A stretch of DNA of 64,000 nt from JADJMO01 sp016794445 (GTDB lineage: Bacteria; Myxococcota_A; Polyangia; Polyangiales; JADJMO01): contig JAEUKC010000164.1 in assembly GCA_016794445.1 (NCBI GenBank), forward strand, positions 6,412-70,411, read 5' to 3'. Both the position numbers and the translations under genes were made by a program. This document shows positions 43,477 to 52,820 of this stretch, piece by piece. Below the pieces are notes generated by a model. That model searched no databases. It worked only from the letters and a program-made list of their open reading frames with translations, and had not been told where the DNA came from. Every line of letters begins with the position of its first letter. Position 1 is the stretch's first letter.

Positions 43477-44295
43477 ATGGAAGGTGAGCTGTTCGAGCTC
43501 GAGCTCCTCGGGGGTTTCACCGAGAAGCGCTATCGGATGATGCGCCCCGAGGTCGAGGCCATGCCGTGGGACACCCTCGATCCGTCGCTCTACGAGGAGC
43601 GGGATCTGGTGCTCGCGCGCAAGGCGTGGACCGGCGCCGCCTTCCAGGAGCACCGCACCGGCATCGCGTGCTGCTCCACGCTGCGCGCGCTCATCGAGTG
43701 CCGCGCGCCGCTGGATCTCGTCGCGGTGGCCTCGCGCTTCCCGCTCGACGAGATGGTCCACGTGGAGCTGTGCGCGCGCATGGCGATGGCGCTCGGCGGC
43801 GGCACCGAGATCGTGCACGATCCGCTCAAGCTCGCGATGGACGCCGACCCGAAGTGGTCGCCGATCGTGCGCGCCGCGGATCTGGTGGCGCGGTTCTTCT
43901 GCGTCGGCGAGACGCTGTCGATCCCGCTCCTGCGCGGCACCTGGAAGGCCGCGCGGCACCCGCTCTCGAAGGCGATCCTCGGGCGCATCGTGAAGGACGA
44001 GGCCGCGCACGGCACGTTCGGGTGGACGTTCATGGACTGGGCGCTCCCCCAGCTCTCGGACGACGACAAGGTGCTGGTGGCAAAGCGCGCCGACCTCGCG
44101 ATCAAGGCAATTTCCCGGCAGTGGAAGGCGCTGCGCGACAAGCCCAAGGCCAAGAACGCCGAGGCGCACCCGCTCGGGTGGATGGAGACGGAGCCCTACC
44201 TCGCGCTCGCCGAGCGCTCGATGCAGACGCTGGTCGTCGACCGGTTTCGTACGCGCGGCTTCCCGGTCACCTGGCCGGTACCCGGCCGCGGGTGA
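43477..44295 (+). CDS. Ferritin-like di-iron protein, in ISC operon
   Basis: 272 residues of unknown function. The four-helix di-iron ligand pattern is complete: E58 (FQEHR), E92-x2-H95 (DEMVHVE), E145 (GETLS) and E175-x2-H178 (KDEAAHG). This is the E / ExxH / E / ExxH layout of ferritin-like oxidases and reductases. No signal peptide. The C-terminal third is rich in basic residues and ends in a tail (WPVPGRG). It starts 9 bases after fdx and so looks like part of the operon. Possible roles are iron storage or delivery, oxygen or peroxide removal near the scaffold, or oxygenation of a small substrate; none is proven. Confidence 0.8.
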   Translation: MEGELFELELLGGFTEKRYRMMRPEVEAMPWDTLDPSLYEERDLVLARKAWTGAAFQEHRTGIACCSTLRALIECRAPLDLVAVASRFPLDEMVHVELCARMAMALGGGTEIVHDPLKLAMDADPKWSPIVRAADLVARFFCVGETLSIPLLRGTWKAARHPLSKAILGRIVKDEAAHGTFGWTFMDWALPQLSDDDKVLVAKRADLAIKAISRQWKALRDKPKAKNAEAHPLGWMETEPYLALAERSMQTLVVDRFRTRGFPVTWPVPGRG

Positions 44296-44307
44296 TACAT
44301 TGACCGG

Positions 44308-44628
44308 ATGTCCACACCGCCCCCCGACAAGAAGCGTGGTCGCAAGCTCCTCGTCGCCGCGGTCGGCGTGGCCACGGTGTCGTACGTGATCGCGTGCAGC
44401 AGCACGACGTCCGGCAACCTCATGCCGCCCGAAGACACCGGCAAGGTCGACGGTGGCGGCGAGGCAGGGGACACGGGCTTCGACGTGAGCTCGGGCAACC
44501 TCGTCGCGCCGGACACGGGCACGCCGGACACGAGTACGCCCGACGGGGATGCGGCGGCCGACACGGGCGGCTTCGACGTGAGCTCGGGCAACCTGGTCCC
44601 GCCCGACACGGGCAGCGACGGCGACTGA
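44308..44628 (+). CDS. Small lipoprotein with SGNL repeats
   Basis: 106 residues. Positively charged N-terminus (KKRGRK), hydrophobic segment LLVAAVGVATVSYVIAC with a probable lipidated Cys, then a low-complexity Asp/Gly/Thr-rich stretch. Three units of SGNL(M/V)xPxDTG occur at residues about 34, 62 and 92. Two are also identical over 26 bases at 44476-44501 and 44569-44594. The gene starts 12 bases after the di-iron gene. Nothing can be said of function; it may be only a tail-end operon passenger. Confidence 0.7.
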   Translation: MSTPPPDKKRGRKLLVAAVGVATVSYVIACSSTTSGNLMPPEDTGKVDGGGEAGDTGFDVSSGNLVAPDTGTPDTSTPDGDAAADTGGFDVSSGNLVPPDTGSDGD

Positions 44629-44786
44629 GCTGCACTGATGGGCCTCCGCGCTCGCTCGGAGATCGTCGGCTCCTATCGGCTACTGTGACACGCTGGCGGG
44701 ACCGCTCATGCGGGCGTCGGGGCAATCCATACGGCTACGACAACTCAGCAGCTCAGCCCGCTCCAGCCCGCTGAGACATGGTCTGC

Positions 44787-45164
44787 TCACTCAATTGCGA
44801 GGGCGATTGTGGCATCCCACCCATGTTCAATCGTAGCTCTGATTGGTCCTGAGTAGTTCACTGAAGTTCGAATCGCACGTCCTCCACCACGCGGCACCTC
44901 GACTACGACAATCAACTTCCCGCCGTCCACTCCGTAGCAGCTCACATTGATCCACGGAAAGCCGGCCGCCAAGACCTCCTCGAAGCGATTGCTGTAGTCT
45001 TCCGGATCACGACAATCGTCCCGTCGCACCCGCAGCCGACCACGTTCATCGAGCCCGACGCCGGGACCAATCTCAAGCAGTCTGACCTCACGCACCGGCG
45101 GGGTCTGACCAGCATCCTCCAGGAACACAAACAGACCTTCTAGCGCTCGCTTCAAAGCACTCAT
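44787..45164 (-). CDS. Putative immunity protein to the Rhs tip
   Basis: 125 residues, family not recognised. It is a mixed alpha/beta protein with amphipathic N-terminal helix (ALKRALEGLFVFLEDA), beta-rich middle (VREVRLLEIGPGVGL, RLRVRR) and C-terminal strands (LIVVVEVPRGG, AIRTSVNYSG). The ATG overlaps the stop of the giant Rhs gene by four bases (ATGA), the usual position for a cognate immunity gene. A+T content is visibly higher than in neighbours, as in other immunity genes. The cytoplasmic location would suit a toxin that acts in recipients of the same strain. No structure or database support could be obtained. Confidence 0.65.
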   Translation of the reverse strand: MSALKRALEGLFVFLEDAGQTPPVREVRLLEIGPGVGLDERGRLRVRRDDCRDPEDYSNRFEEVLAAGFPWINVSCYGVDGGKLIVVVEVPRGGGRAIRTSVNYSGPIRATIEHGWDATIALAIE

Positions 45165-48100
45165 GGTTTCACCATGAACTGGTTGAAGAGCTGAATGTGT
45201 TCCGGCGTCCGAAGCGTAATCTCGGTGGATCGGAGCCCGTACGGATAGAATCCAGCGTACGGCCGTTCCAACGGGGCTAGCACGGACTGAAACTGGGATA
45301 CGGGAACTCTCGATTCAATAATCATTCCGAGTCCGGGAACGGCATCAGGATGACTTGTCAGGGCGTTTTGAGCGGCAGCAAGATCTCTGGACACAAACGT
45401 CGGAGCCCGTGCTGCATCGAGCCCATTCTCCAGAATGGTGCCGCCATTCCTTATGCTCCCGTGGAATACAGAGACTGTCTCCTCAGCAGCTCCCACTGGA
45501 CCCAGCAGACCTGCTCCCCCGATTGACATCCCTATCATCAGCTTTTCCGCCGTCCCGGGAGCCATGTGGTTTGGGGTCGATGAGAAGGTCCACAACGCGA
45601 CTCCGCTGCCGATGATTCGGGCCGCCCACCCAGTCCGAAGGATTGCGAAGGTCCCCCGCGCAAAGCCGCCGGCAGGCAACAGCGACAACGCAAGGAAGGC
45701 GACCTCTTCCATCTGCGCATTCTTGCCTTCGATGCGTGCGAGATCCTCCTCGGTGTAGCTCTTCCCAATGCCCATCTCGAGCTCGAGCCAGTTGTTCACC
45801 CCATACGCCGCCAGCGGGTTTCCAGACGACTGGTCGTCGGTCTTTGGAGCTGGTGGGACAGGCGCGCCAGGGGCCTCTTGGTATTTGTAGGTGCCGTTAC
45901 CCTGGGGTACGAACCCGCTCGATCCTGCTTTGCCACCACCACTACCAGTGCCACCGACGACACCGCCGGCCGACCCCGTACCACCCGGCACCCCTCCGGG
46001 GCTCCCCCCAGAGCTACCTGCACCGCCACTACTGGACGCCCCGCCGCCGCTCCCACTTCCCGAACCAGCGCCGCCCTTGCCTGGCCCACCCGAGCCACCA
46101 TTCCCTGGCCCGCTGCCCGAGGGGATGGTGACTTCGACACAACCTGGTCCACCACCCGGTGGGTATGGCCCTTCCGGCATTGGATCGCCGTCAGGACAGG
46201 TCTTGGGCCCTCCGGAGAAGCCGGTCGGGTCAACGAGGTTCGTCGGCGAGCTGCGAACGTATGCGTAGCGGTTGAGCCCGTCGCCTCGTCCGAAGGCCTC
46301 GAGGAACGGATCTGGGGTGAGGAATCGTTGCAGCATCGGATCATAGATCCGGCCCTGCATGTTCACGAGGCCGAGGTCGTCGTCCTCTTCGTGTCCCGTG
46401 TAGCCATGGCTCAGACTCCACGGGCCGGTGGGGCTGGCCTCGGGAACATCCGGATCGAACGCTCGCCCGAATGGATCGAAGTGCCGCCGACTTCCAGGTA
46501 CTTCAACCCCGCTCGCGTCGGTGATCACCTGCGGGGAACCGAGGCGGTCGGCGTGCACGTACTTGACCGTCTTCGCGCCTGCACCGTCGATCGTCACCGT
46601 CGCGATCTTCCCGATTGGACCCAAGATGTGCAGCGCGTGCTCCACGCCGGATCCGTTCGAGCGACGCTCGTAGAGACCGCCGACGTAGATGGTCTGCTGG
46701 TCACCACGCTGCTTTGCGTGGCGACCACCCATGGCGTCGTACTGGAAGGCGACCTCGCCAGCGCTAGCCGCCTGGATACGCTTGGGTAGGTGCAGACCGT
46801 TGTACTCGACCGAGCGTCCAGGAGCCTCCAGCTGCTCGCCCGCAGCCGAGTATTTGAACGTCTCGGGACCACCTGGAGTGAGCGACCTGACGGCATGAGG
46901 CAGGATTCGGCCGACCCCCGATGGATAGACGTCGTAGTCGGTCGCGGTACCGTTCAGCTTCCGCTGGCGAAGGTTGCCGACGTCGTCATACGCGTAGGAA
47001 GCATCGACCGGCTTGTCGAGGCGAGGTGAGGTCCACGTCTCGAGCCTCCCCATCGCGTCGTAGCCGAATCGCTCGACACGGCCGGAGTCCGTGAGTTGCT
47101 TCAGTTCTGCCGCGGCGTTGTAGGAGTACTGGAGCGCCTGCAAGGTCGCCGCGCCGCTGAGGGAATCGATCCCTGTCAGCATGCCGCTGGAGTCGTAGGC
47201 GTAGCTCGTGCTGATGCCATTGCCGTAGTGGGTGGCGGTCGGTTGGCCGTCCGCGGCCTCTGCCTGCTGCTTCCAGAAGACAGTTCCGCCCGCAACGTCC
47301 TCTTTGACCTGCCAGAGAGCCCCGTTCGTCGTGGCGTAGTCGAACCGCACGGCGAACCCGCTCGCAGGGTAGTGAAGGCGTTCCAGTCGGCCGAAAGCGT
47401 CGTAGCCTGCACCCAACGTGAACGCCCCGGCTCCCGAGGAGACCTTCATCTCGACCGGTTGGCCGATCACTGAGAAGACGGACTCCGTCTTCACGCCATC
47501 GGGACTCTGTGTCGTCGCGAGCTGCCCCAAGCCGTGGTCAGCTGTGTCCCAGCCGAAACAGGTGGCTCCGTCCTTACCGTTGAGGGTCGCCCACGCACGG
47601 CCGAGGGCATCGCGCTCGTAGCGAGTCTCGACTTTGTTGCCGTCGACACTGGCGATGACCTCGCCGAAAGCGTTGTACTGGTATTCCCGCACACCGAGGT
47701 CGGGATCCTGATGGCGTCGAATCCGCAGCCAAGTGGTTGGCTCGTAGTCCCAGCGCGACTCGTTGCCTCCGGCATCTACCGCCGCTGAGAGCTTGCCGAA
47801 TGGACCGTAGACGAAGCTCCCAGCGACCTCGTGCGGTGAGGAAGAGTCGACGGTACGTACACCGCGATGACCGCTGCGAACGACACGCCCCGCCAGATCG
47901 TACTGCTGGAAGGCGACACGGGGGGCGCCATCCACCGTGACTTCGCTCTCGTGAAGAAGCCGGTCATACCGGTGAACGACCGTTCGGCCGACCGGATCGA
48001 CGGCCGACATCACGCGTCCGAGGTTGTCGCGGAAGACATCTGTTACCCCGACGCTGCCCGGAGGGCTGTCCGTGAACCACGGACGTGTGATCCTCTTAGG

Positions 48101-51100
48101 GAGGCCGAGGAAGCGTTGATCGTACTCGTAGTCCTGGTGAGCGATTCGGCCGGACTCGAACCCAGCACGCTCGGTCCACAACGGTCTGTCGAGGCCATCG
48201 TAGGCAACGACCTCGCGACCACCGCCACCATGCTCAGCCACCGTGGTCAGGCGCCCGACGGGATCGTAGAGGTGACTCACTACAACGTTGCCGCCGTCGG
48301 GGCGCTGTACCCTTCGAACGCGACCAAAACCATCGTATTGGTGCGTCGAGGTCTCGCCGTTGGGGCCGACGAGGCGCGCAAGCACGCCAAGGCTCGGATG
48401 GTGGTCCAGCTGGACGGAGTGTCCGACGGCATTGGTCACGCGGCGTATGTAGATGGCCTCGAGCGGCTCGTATTCGTAGGCCTCCCATCGAGTGGAGACG
48501 CCGTCGGCGGTCTGGCTCGTGGCTGTGAGCTGTCCCTCCGCGTCGTAGAACATGCGGGTCTCGAGCCGTAGCGCGGGACCATCGTCGGGATTGTCGACGC
48601 GTCGGACCGGGCGCCCATCAAGGTCGTTCTCGAATGCCACAACCTGGCGCGCGGCGAAGCCATCGACCACAGAGGTCACGGTGGAGCTCCGGAGCATCCC
48701 AAGAAGCCACCGCGTCGTGTCGTTGTCGTACGTGAAGCGACTGGTCAGCTTCTCGGTACCCACCGCGTGCGTCGCAGACTCGATGTTGGCAAACGAGCCG
48801 TACTCGTACGTCGTGCTCGCTGATTGGAACTCGATACCGGTTTGCAATACACGCGAGCGAAGCTCGCGCTGCCTGACTGCGAACGGCTGCTTGAGCGTCG
48901 GATCGCCGTCGACAATCGACCATCGAGCATGTTGCTCGATCCTAACTGCCGCTGGTGTCGTGAGCGCGCCGAACCCGAGGTCGCAGAGATTGGGTGACGG
49001 CGAGTCGAGCCGCTCGATCTCCGTCTCTTCATCCGTCATCAAGCCAGCGAAAGGGTACGTCGTGCCAATCCGCGTCGCCGCGGATGGATCGCCGCTCGTG
49101 CCATACGTGCGTATGGTGCGGGCGCTCGAGACCGGGTCGCAGGTCAGGACCTTGGAGAAGCCGAGCCAGCCGCGCCCGAGCGAGTCGGTCTGCGGATGCT
49201 GATACTTGAAGTAGTGCCTCTTCGTGGCCGAGCCGGCGAAGGCGCCATCGTTCCCGATCGTCTGACTCGTGACCACGGCAAGCGCGCGTGTGGCGCAGAT
49301 CGTGGGGAACTTGCAAGACCCGTCGCGAACGATCTCGGTGTGCGCGCCATACGTGAACGTCACGCTGGCCCCGCGCGGCGAGGAGACCCGCACCAGCCGA
49401 TCGCCGTCGTGACCGCGGAGGTTGTGATAGAGGAACAGCCCGTCCGATCCTTCGAACTGGATGATGTCGCTGTTCCCATCGCCATCGATGTCCAGGACCT
49501 GGGCATAGGCATAGCCGGAGGCGAAGAAGCGACGTGCCTGCGGAATGCGCGTGATGGTCGGGTGACCCGTCACGAGCACACCCGTGGTTGCGAGCTGGAG
49601 ATTGCGCCCGGCCCCACGGTAGACGATGGGGCCAACTCGCGCCTGATCGGGTCCAATCGGATCCGTGGGACCGGTGAGATAGAAGGGACCGTTGCGTCCC
49701 AGCAGCACGAGGTCCTGCTTGCCGTCATGGTCCCAGTCGACGACGCGGATGCCCGGATCCGTCACGAACTGATCGTGGGCTGGGAAGGCATGACCGTGGA
49801 GCTGCACCGTCGGATCGAGCGGCGACCCTGGCGGGAGCGGGGACACGATGTCCGTGGGAGTCACCTCGAAAGCCGAGAAGTCAGTTCCCTTGTTGATCGC
49901 CACCGAGGGGATGCCGCCACGGTTCGAGATCTTCACGGCATCGGCCAGGCCGTCCCCGTTGACGTCGACGAACATGAGCCTATCGCCCTGGCCTGGGTCG
50001 ATGCCCTCCTGGAAGAAAGCTCCGTTGGTCGAGACGGGCAGCGAGGTTCGGTGGAACCCAGCGACGCTCGTTGCTCTGTAGCGTCCCGAGCCGGGACCGG
50101 GATGCAGAAGCGACGTCGTGATGCCGTCCGTCCGGACGGTGTACGCGGGAAACGGCTGGCGGTACCCCACGTCTCGGATGAATTGGTAGGACGCCCGTGC
50201 CGTGGAGAACGTCGTGATCGGCCCAAGGGCGCCTTCAGCGAGCGCTCGCGAGATCCAGAAAGTGGGGCCATCCGCCACCACACCGGCGCCCGAGACGACG
50301 GTCTTTCCCGCGGGTCGAATGGGCCGAAGGAGGCCGTTGCCGTCCAGATCGGCGAAGTAGAGGGGTGCCGGCCAGGTCTCACAGCGAGTGCCGAACGCGG
50401 TTCCTGCGTCCGCGTTCAACATCGAGCACGTGTCGTAGGGACCGAGGAACAGCGCGTCGTCGAGAGGACCGTCTGCTTTGAACGTCCCGCTCGACTGGCG
50501 TCGGAAGAGCTGCCAACCGGGAGCCTTGCCCGCTTCAGATGCCGTCATCTTCGCGCCCGAGATGGGCACGAACGCCTCGGGGATCCCGTCTGCATCGATG
50601 TCCACCAAGCGGACCACTGGGATGGTGGACCCCGCGTCGGAGTACTGCGCAGGAAGACCGGTCGGCTGCTCGGGGCCGAAGGTCGGGCGACCTTCCGCTC
50701 CTGTTTGCGCAAGTCGGTAGAACCACTCGAGGCGGTCCACGTCTCCGTCACAGACCGGGCACGGTCGCGTCGGGTCATCACAGGCCACTGTAGGGCCAGC
50801 CGAGCACCGTTCCTTGGCGACCGAACGTCGATAGAAGACGTCGTCTCGCCCGTCGCCGTTGACGTCGGCCACGAGCATCGCGTAGTTGGTCGCGAAGGCG
50901 AACTTCCGCAGTCCCGGGTCGTCCGGCGCCCAGTGCAGCTGAGCCGGATCGAAGGGCAGGGAGATACGTTCGAAATGGTCGGGAACGTTGATTCCCCAAT
51001 CGAATTTCAATGGCTCCGAACAGACGCCCCCACCGTCGCAGGAGCGAACTTCAGTGAGTCGGCTGGGGCTGGACGACACCTTGTCTGGTGGTGGTGGCGT

Positions 51101-52534
51101 GGCCGTCTCCGGCGAGTAGCGAAGCCGATACTCGCGCACGAGCCCGATGGCCGTCGGCGACGGGCCGAAGACGCGAATGCTCGCGAGCCGGTCCGGCACG
51201 ATCAGACCGACGCCGCTCATGTAGCGTGGCTGCCGGTCGGCACGCGACTGGTAGACGAATTCAACACGCCGCTGCGGCGTGGGGTGCTGCGGACTGCTGG
51301 TGTAGGTGATGTCGTGTGGACGCAGCTCGAATGCAGCGTTGTCTGCGGTGCCGGTCTCGTAACTGTACGCCATCGTGTTGCCGGCGCGGTCGCTCACTTG
51401 CGACAGAGCCCAGGCAACGCGAACTGTCGTGGGGTAGGAATCCGTCGGCGGCAACTCGTCGGTGTCGGCGTAGTCAATCTGGACGCGCTTGGCGTTCAGC
51501 ACAGCGGCAAAGGTGCGACTCAATCCGGTTCGACCCGTCGCGACGAAGGAGGACCAGTTGGCGCCTGCGCCCACTTCGTCGATGTAGCCGACCACTCGGG
51601 TGTACGGATCGTGCTCGGGCCGAAACTCGACGGACCTGCTGCCTCGGTTGACCTCGACCAGGTAGTCGCCGTCGAGACAGAGTCGATCGCTTGCAGAGAA
51701 CTGGATCGCTGCGGCATTCCCGTCCGAAGCAACGCTCTTGGCGCACCGCCGGACCTCGGAGAACCCACCCAACGACCACCCGATGCCGACGAGGCCGTTG
51801 CCTGCGCGGCTGTGGTACTTCAGGGCCAGCGCTGGCTCGATGCCCGCTCGTCCAGGAGGAGTCCACAGCGGGATCGTGTACGTCGAGGCGCCGTCCGGAG
51901 TGACCGCGGGGCTGCCGGACAGCAAGGTGCCGGGCGTCTGGTAGAAGCCTTGCCCCTCTCCACCTTCGACCCAGATGCCCTCCTCCGTCGGGACGATTGT
52001 CGTCGCGAAGTCGACGTCCGGATTCGGGCGCCAAGACACGAGGACCGACGTTCCCGGAATCCGCAGCGCTCCCCCTTCGACGAGACATGTCGCCGAGGCT
52101 CCGAGGCCCGCCCAACCAACACCGCCACCAAGGGCCCACGCGAGCGCTTGATTCACGAAGACACCGCGATGGGGTCCGACCGCGAACGAGACGGGCTGGC
52201 CTTGCCCGTCCGGTCCAGGGAACATCCGGTTGGTCACACCGGCTGGAATGACGACCCGTGAAGCGGACGAGTTGTTGTAGCCCCAGACCACGTAGGTCTT
52301 CCCGTCGGGCGCCTTGTAGACGCAGTCCACGGTCGGGGTGATCGCGGCCGCGTTCGATCCGGGCGCTTCGCAGCCGATGGCCGGGCCTGTGCCTGGGGCC
52401 CCGCCACATCCCTGCACCGCAATCAGGATGACGATGAGGAGCAGCAGCATGCGCAGAACGAGACGTTCTCGCGCTGGCCGTCGCGGAACGGCCTCTACCA
52501 GCTGCACTGACAAGCATGCGCGCCACAGCATCAT
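45161..52534 (-). CDS. Giant SpvB/TcB-TcC-like Rhs lipoprotein with variable toxin tip
   Basis: 2,457 residues. A signal segment LLLLIVILIAVQGCGG gives a probable lipobox after an extended basic n-region. Residues about 195-520 resemble SpvB (YTIPLWTPPGRAGIEP). Residues about 550-1,100 carry at least six FG-GAP/VCBS calcium motifs (DVNGDGRDD, DIDADGIPE, DVNGDGLAD, DWDHDGKQD, DIDGDGNSD). From about 1,265 to 2,103 there are YD/Rhs repeats, ending in the core GLVNMQGRIYDPMLQRFLTPDP and NRYAYVRSSPTNLVDPTG, with both Asp of the self-cleavage motif. Residues about 2,110-2,230 are a Gly/Ser/Pro linker; hydrophobic helices and a last domain of about 105 residues (VFHGS..TFVSRD..STEITL) follow. The arrangement equals TcB plus TcC of toxin complexes in one chain. 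GGAG six bases upstream supports the start at 52534. Confidence 0.85.
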   Translation of the reverse strand: MMLWRACLSVQLVEAVPRRPARERLVLRMLLLLIVILIAVQGCGGAPGTGPAIGCEAPGSNAAAITPTVDCVYKAPDGKTYVVWGYNNSSASRVVIPAGVTNRMFPGPDGQGQPVSFAVGPHRGVFVNQALAWALGGGVGWAGLGASATCLVEGGALRIPGTSVLVSWRPNPDVDFATTIVPTEEGIWVEGGEGQGFYQTPGTLLSGSPAVTPDGASTYTIPLWTPPGRAGIEPALALKYHSRAGNGLVGIGWSLGGFSEVRRCAKSVASDGNAAAIQFSASDRLCLDGDYLVEVNRGSRSVEFRPEHDPYTRVVGYIDEVGAGANWSSFVATGRTGLSRTFAAVLNAKRVQIDYADTDELPPTDSYPTTVRVAWALSQVSDRAGNTMAYSYETGTADNAAFELRPHDITYTSSPQHPTPQRRVEFVYQSRADRQPRYMSGVGLIVPDRLASIRVFGPSPTAIGLVREYRLRYSPETATPPPPDKVSSSPSRLTEVRSCDGGGVCSEPLKFDWGINVPDHFERISLPFDPAQLHWAPDDPGLRKFAFATNYAMLVADVNGDGRDDVFYRRSVAKERCSAGPTVACDDPTRPCPVCDGDVDRLEWFYRLAQTGAEGRPTFGPEQPTGLPAQYSDAGSTIPVVRLVDIDADGIPEAFVPISGAKMTASEAGKAPGWQLFRRQSSGTFKADGPLDDALFLGPYDTCSMLNADAGTAFGTRCETWPAPLYFADLDGNGLLRPIRPAGKTVVSGAGVVADGPTFWISRALAEGALGPITTFSTARASYQFIRDVGYRQPFPAYTVRTDGITTSLLHPGPGSGRYRATSVAGFHRTSLPVSTNGAFFQEGIDPGQGDRLMFVDVNGDGLADAVKISNRGGIPSVAINKGTDFSAFEVTPTDIVSPLPPGSPLDPTVQLHGHAFPAHDQFVTDPGIRVVDWDHDGKQDLVLLGRNGPFYLTGPTDPIGPDQARVGPIVYRGAGRNLQLATTGVLVTGHPTITRIPQARRFFASGYAYAQVLDIDGDGNSDIIQFEGSDGLFLYHNLRGHDGDRLVRVSSPRGASVTFTYGAHTEIVRDGSCKFPTICATRALAVVTSQTIGNDGAFAGSATKRHYFKYQHPQTDSLGRGWLGFSKVLTCDPVSSARTIRTYGTSGDPSAATRIGTTYPFAGLMTDEETEIERLDSPSPNLCDLGFGALTTPAAVRIEQHARWSIVDGDPTLKQPFAVRQRELRSRVLQTGIEFQSASTTYEYGSFANIESATHAVGTEKLTSRFTYDNDTTRWLLGMLRSSTVTSVVDGFAARQVVAFENDLDGRPVRRVDNPDDGPALRLETRMFYDAEGQLTATSQTADGVSTRWEAYEYEPLEAIYIRRVTNAVGHSVQLDHHPSLGVLARLVGPNGETSTHQYDGFGRVRRVQRPDGGNVVVSHLYDPVGRLTTVAEHGGGGREVVAYDGLDRPLWTERAGFESGRIAHQDYEYDQRFLGLPKRITRPWFTDSPPGSVGVTDVFRDNLGRVMSAVDPVGRTVVHRYDRLLHESEVTVDGAPRVAFQQYDLAGRVVRSGHRGVRTVDSSSPHEVAGSFVYGPFGKLSAAVDAGGNESRWDYEPTTWLRIRRHQDPDLGVREYQYNAFGEVIASVDGNKVETRYERDALGRAWATLNGKDGATCFGWDTADHGLGQLATTQSPDGVKTESVFSVIGQPVEMKVSSGAGAFTLGAGYDAFGRLERLHYPASGFAVRFDYATTNGALWQVKEDVAGGTVFWKQQAEAADGQPTATHYGNGISTSYAYDSSGMLTGIDSLSGAATLQALQYSYNAAAELKQLTDSGRVERFGYDAMGRLETWTSPRLDKPVDASYAYDDVGNLRQRKLNGTATDYDVYPSGVGRILPHAVRSLTPGGPETFKYSAAGEQLEAPGRSVEYNGLHLPKRIQAASAGEVAFQYDAMGGRHAKQRGDQQTIYVGGLYERRSNGSGVEHALHILGPIGKIATVTIDGAGAKTVKYVHADRLGSPQVITDASGVEVPGSRRHFDPFGRAFDPDVPEASPTGPWSLSHGYTGHEEDDDLGLVNMQGRIYDPMLQRFLTPDPFLEAFGRGDGLNRYAYVRSSPTNLVDPTGFSGGPKTCPDGDPMPEGPYPPGGGPGCVEVTIPSGSGPGNGGSGGPGKGGAGSGSGSGGGASSSGGAGSSGGSPGGVPGGTGSAGGVVGGTGSGGGKAGSSGFVPQGNGTYKYQEAPGAPVPPAPKTDDQSSGNPLAAYGVNNWLELEMGIGKSYTEEDLARIEGKNAQMEEVAFLALSLLPAGGFARGTFAILRTGWAARIIGSGVALWTFSSTPNHMAPGTAEKLMIGMSIGGAGLLGPVGAAEETVSVFHGSIRNGGTILENGLDAARAPTFVSRDLAAAQNALTSHPDAVPGLGMIIESRVPVSQFQSVLAPLERPYAGFYPYGLRSTEITLRTPEHIQLFNQFMVKP

Positions 52535-52820
52535 CGGTCTCTCCAGTAGTTTCGCCGGCCCCCGACGAGGTTTCGATCGCGTACCAGATCACGTCGGCTG
52601 CAATCAACGGCCGCAGGAGGCGCGGTCGCGACAAGTTCCTAAATTCTGTGAACTCAGACGCGGCGCAAGCGGACGAGCATGATCTTCGTCAAGCACCGAG
52701 GTACTCGGCGCGAGCGGACGAGCATCGCTGCCGTCGCTCTCGAAGGGCTGGTTCGCGATGCTGTAGCGGTCATGAGCGGCTGTCACCACATTGCCACGTC
52801 GCCCGGCGCTATCGGTGGGT
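52535..52820. repeat. Gap upstream of Rhs gene with a direct 20-base repeat
   Basis: In this 286-base stretch the 20-base sequence CGGCGC(A/G)AGCGGACGAGCAT occurs twice in the same orientation, at 52661-52680 and 52706-52725, 45 bases apart with one mismatch. It may be a regulator site of the divergent Rhs gene. A local A+T-rich patch (52636-52650) could hold a promoter, but no clear boxes were found. No gene is seen. Confidence 0.5.

Noticed and set aside
44721..44750. Possible remnant of an Rhs core (reads RGNPYGYDN on plus strand)
   Set aside because: Only about ten residues, in no longer frame, and on the opposite strand to the nearby Rhs gene; chance match likely.
44860..44890. tRNA-like GTTCGAATC box
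   Set aside because: It is inside the putative immunity gene, with no acceptor or anticodon stem around it.
49196..52261. Plus-strand open frame of about 1,020 codons opposite the giant Rhs gene
   Set aside because: No domain, and the opposite strand encodes SpvB, FG-GAP and Rhs motifs.
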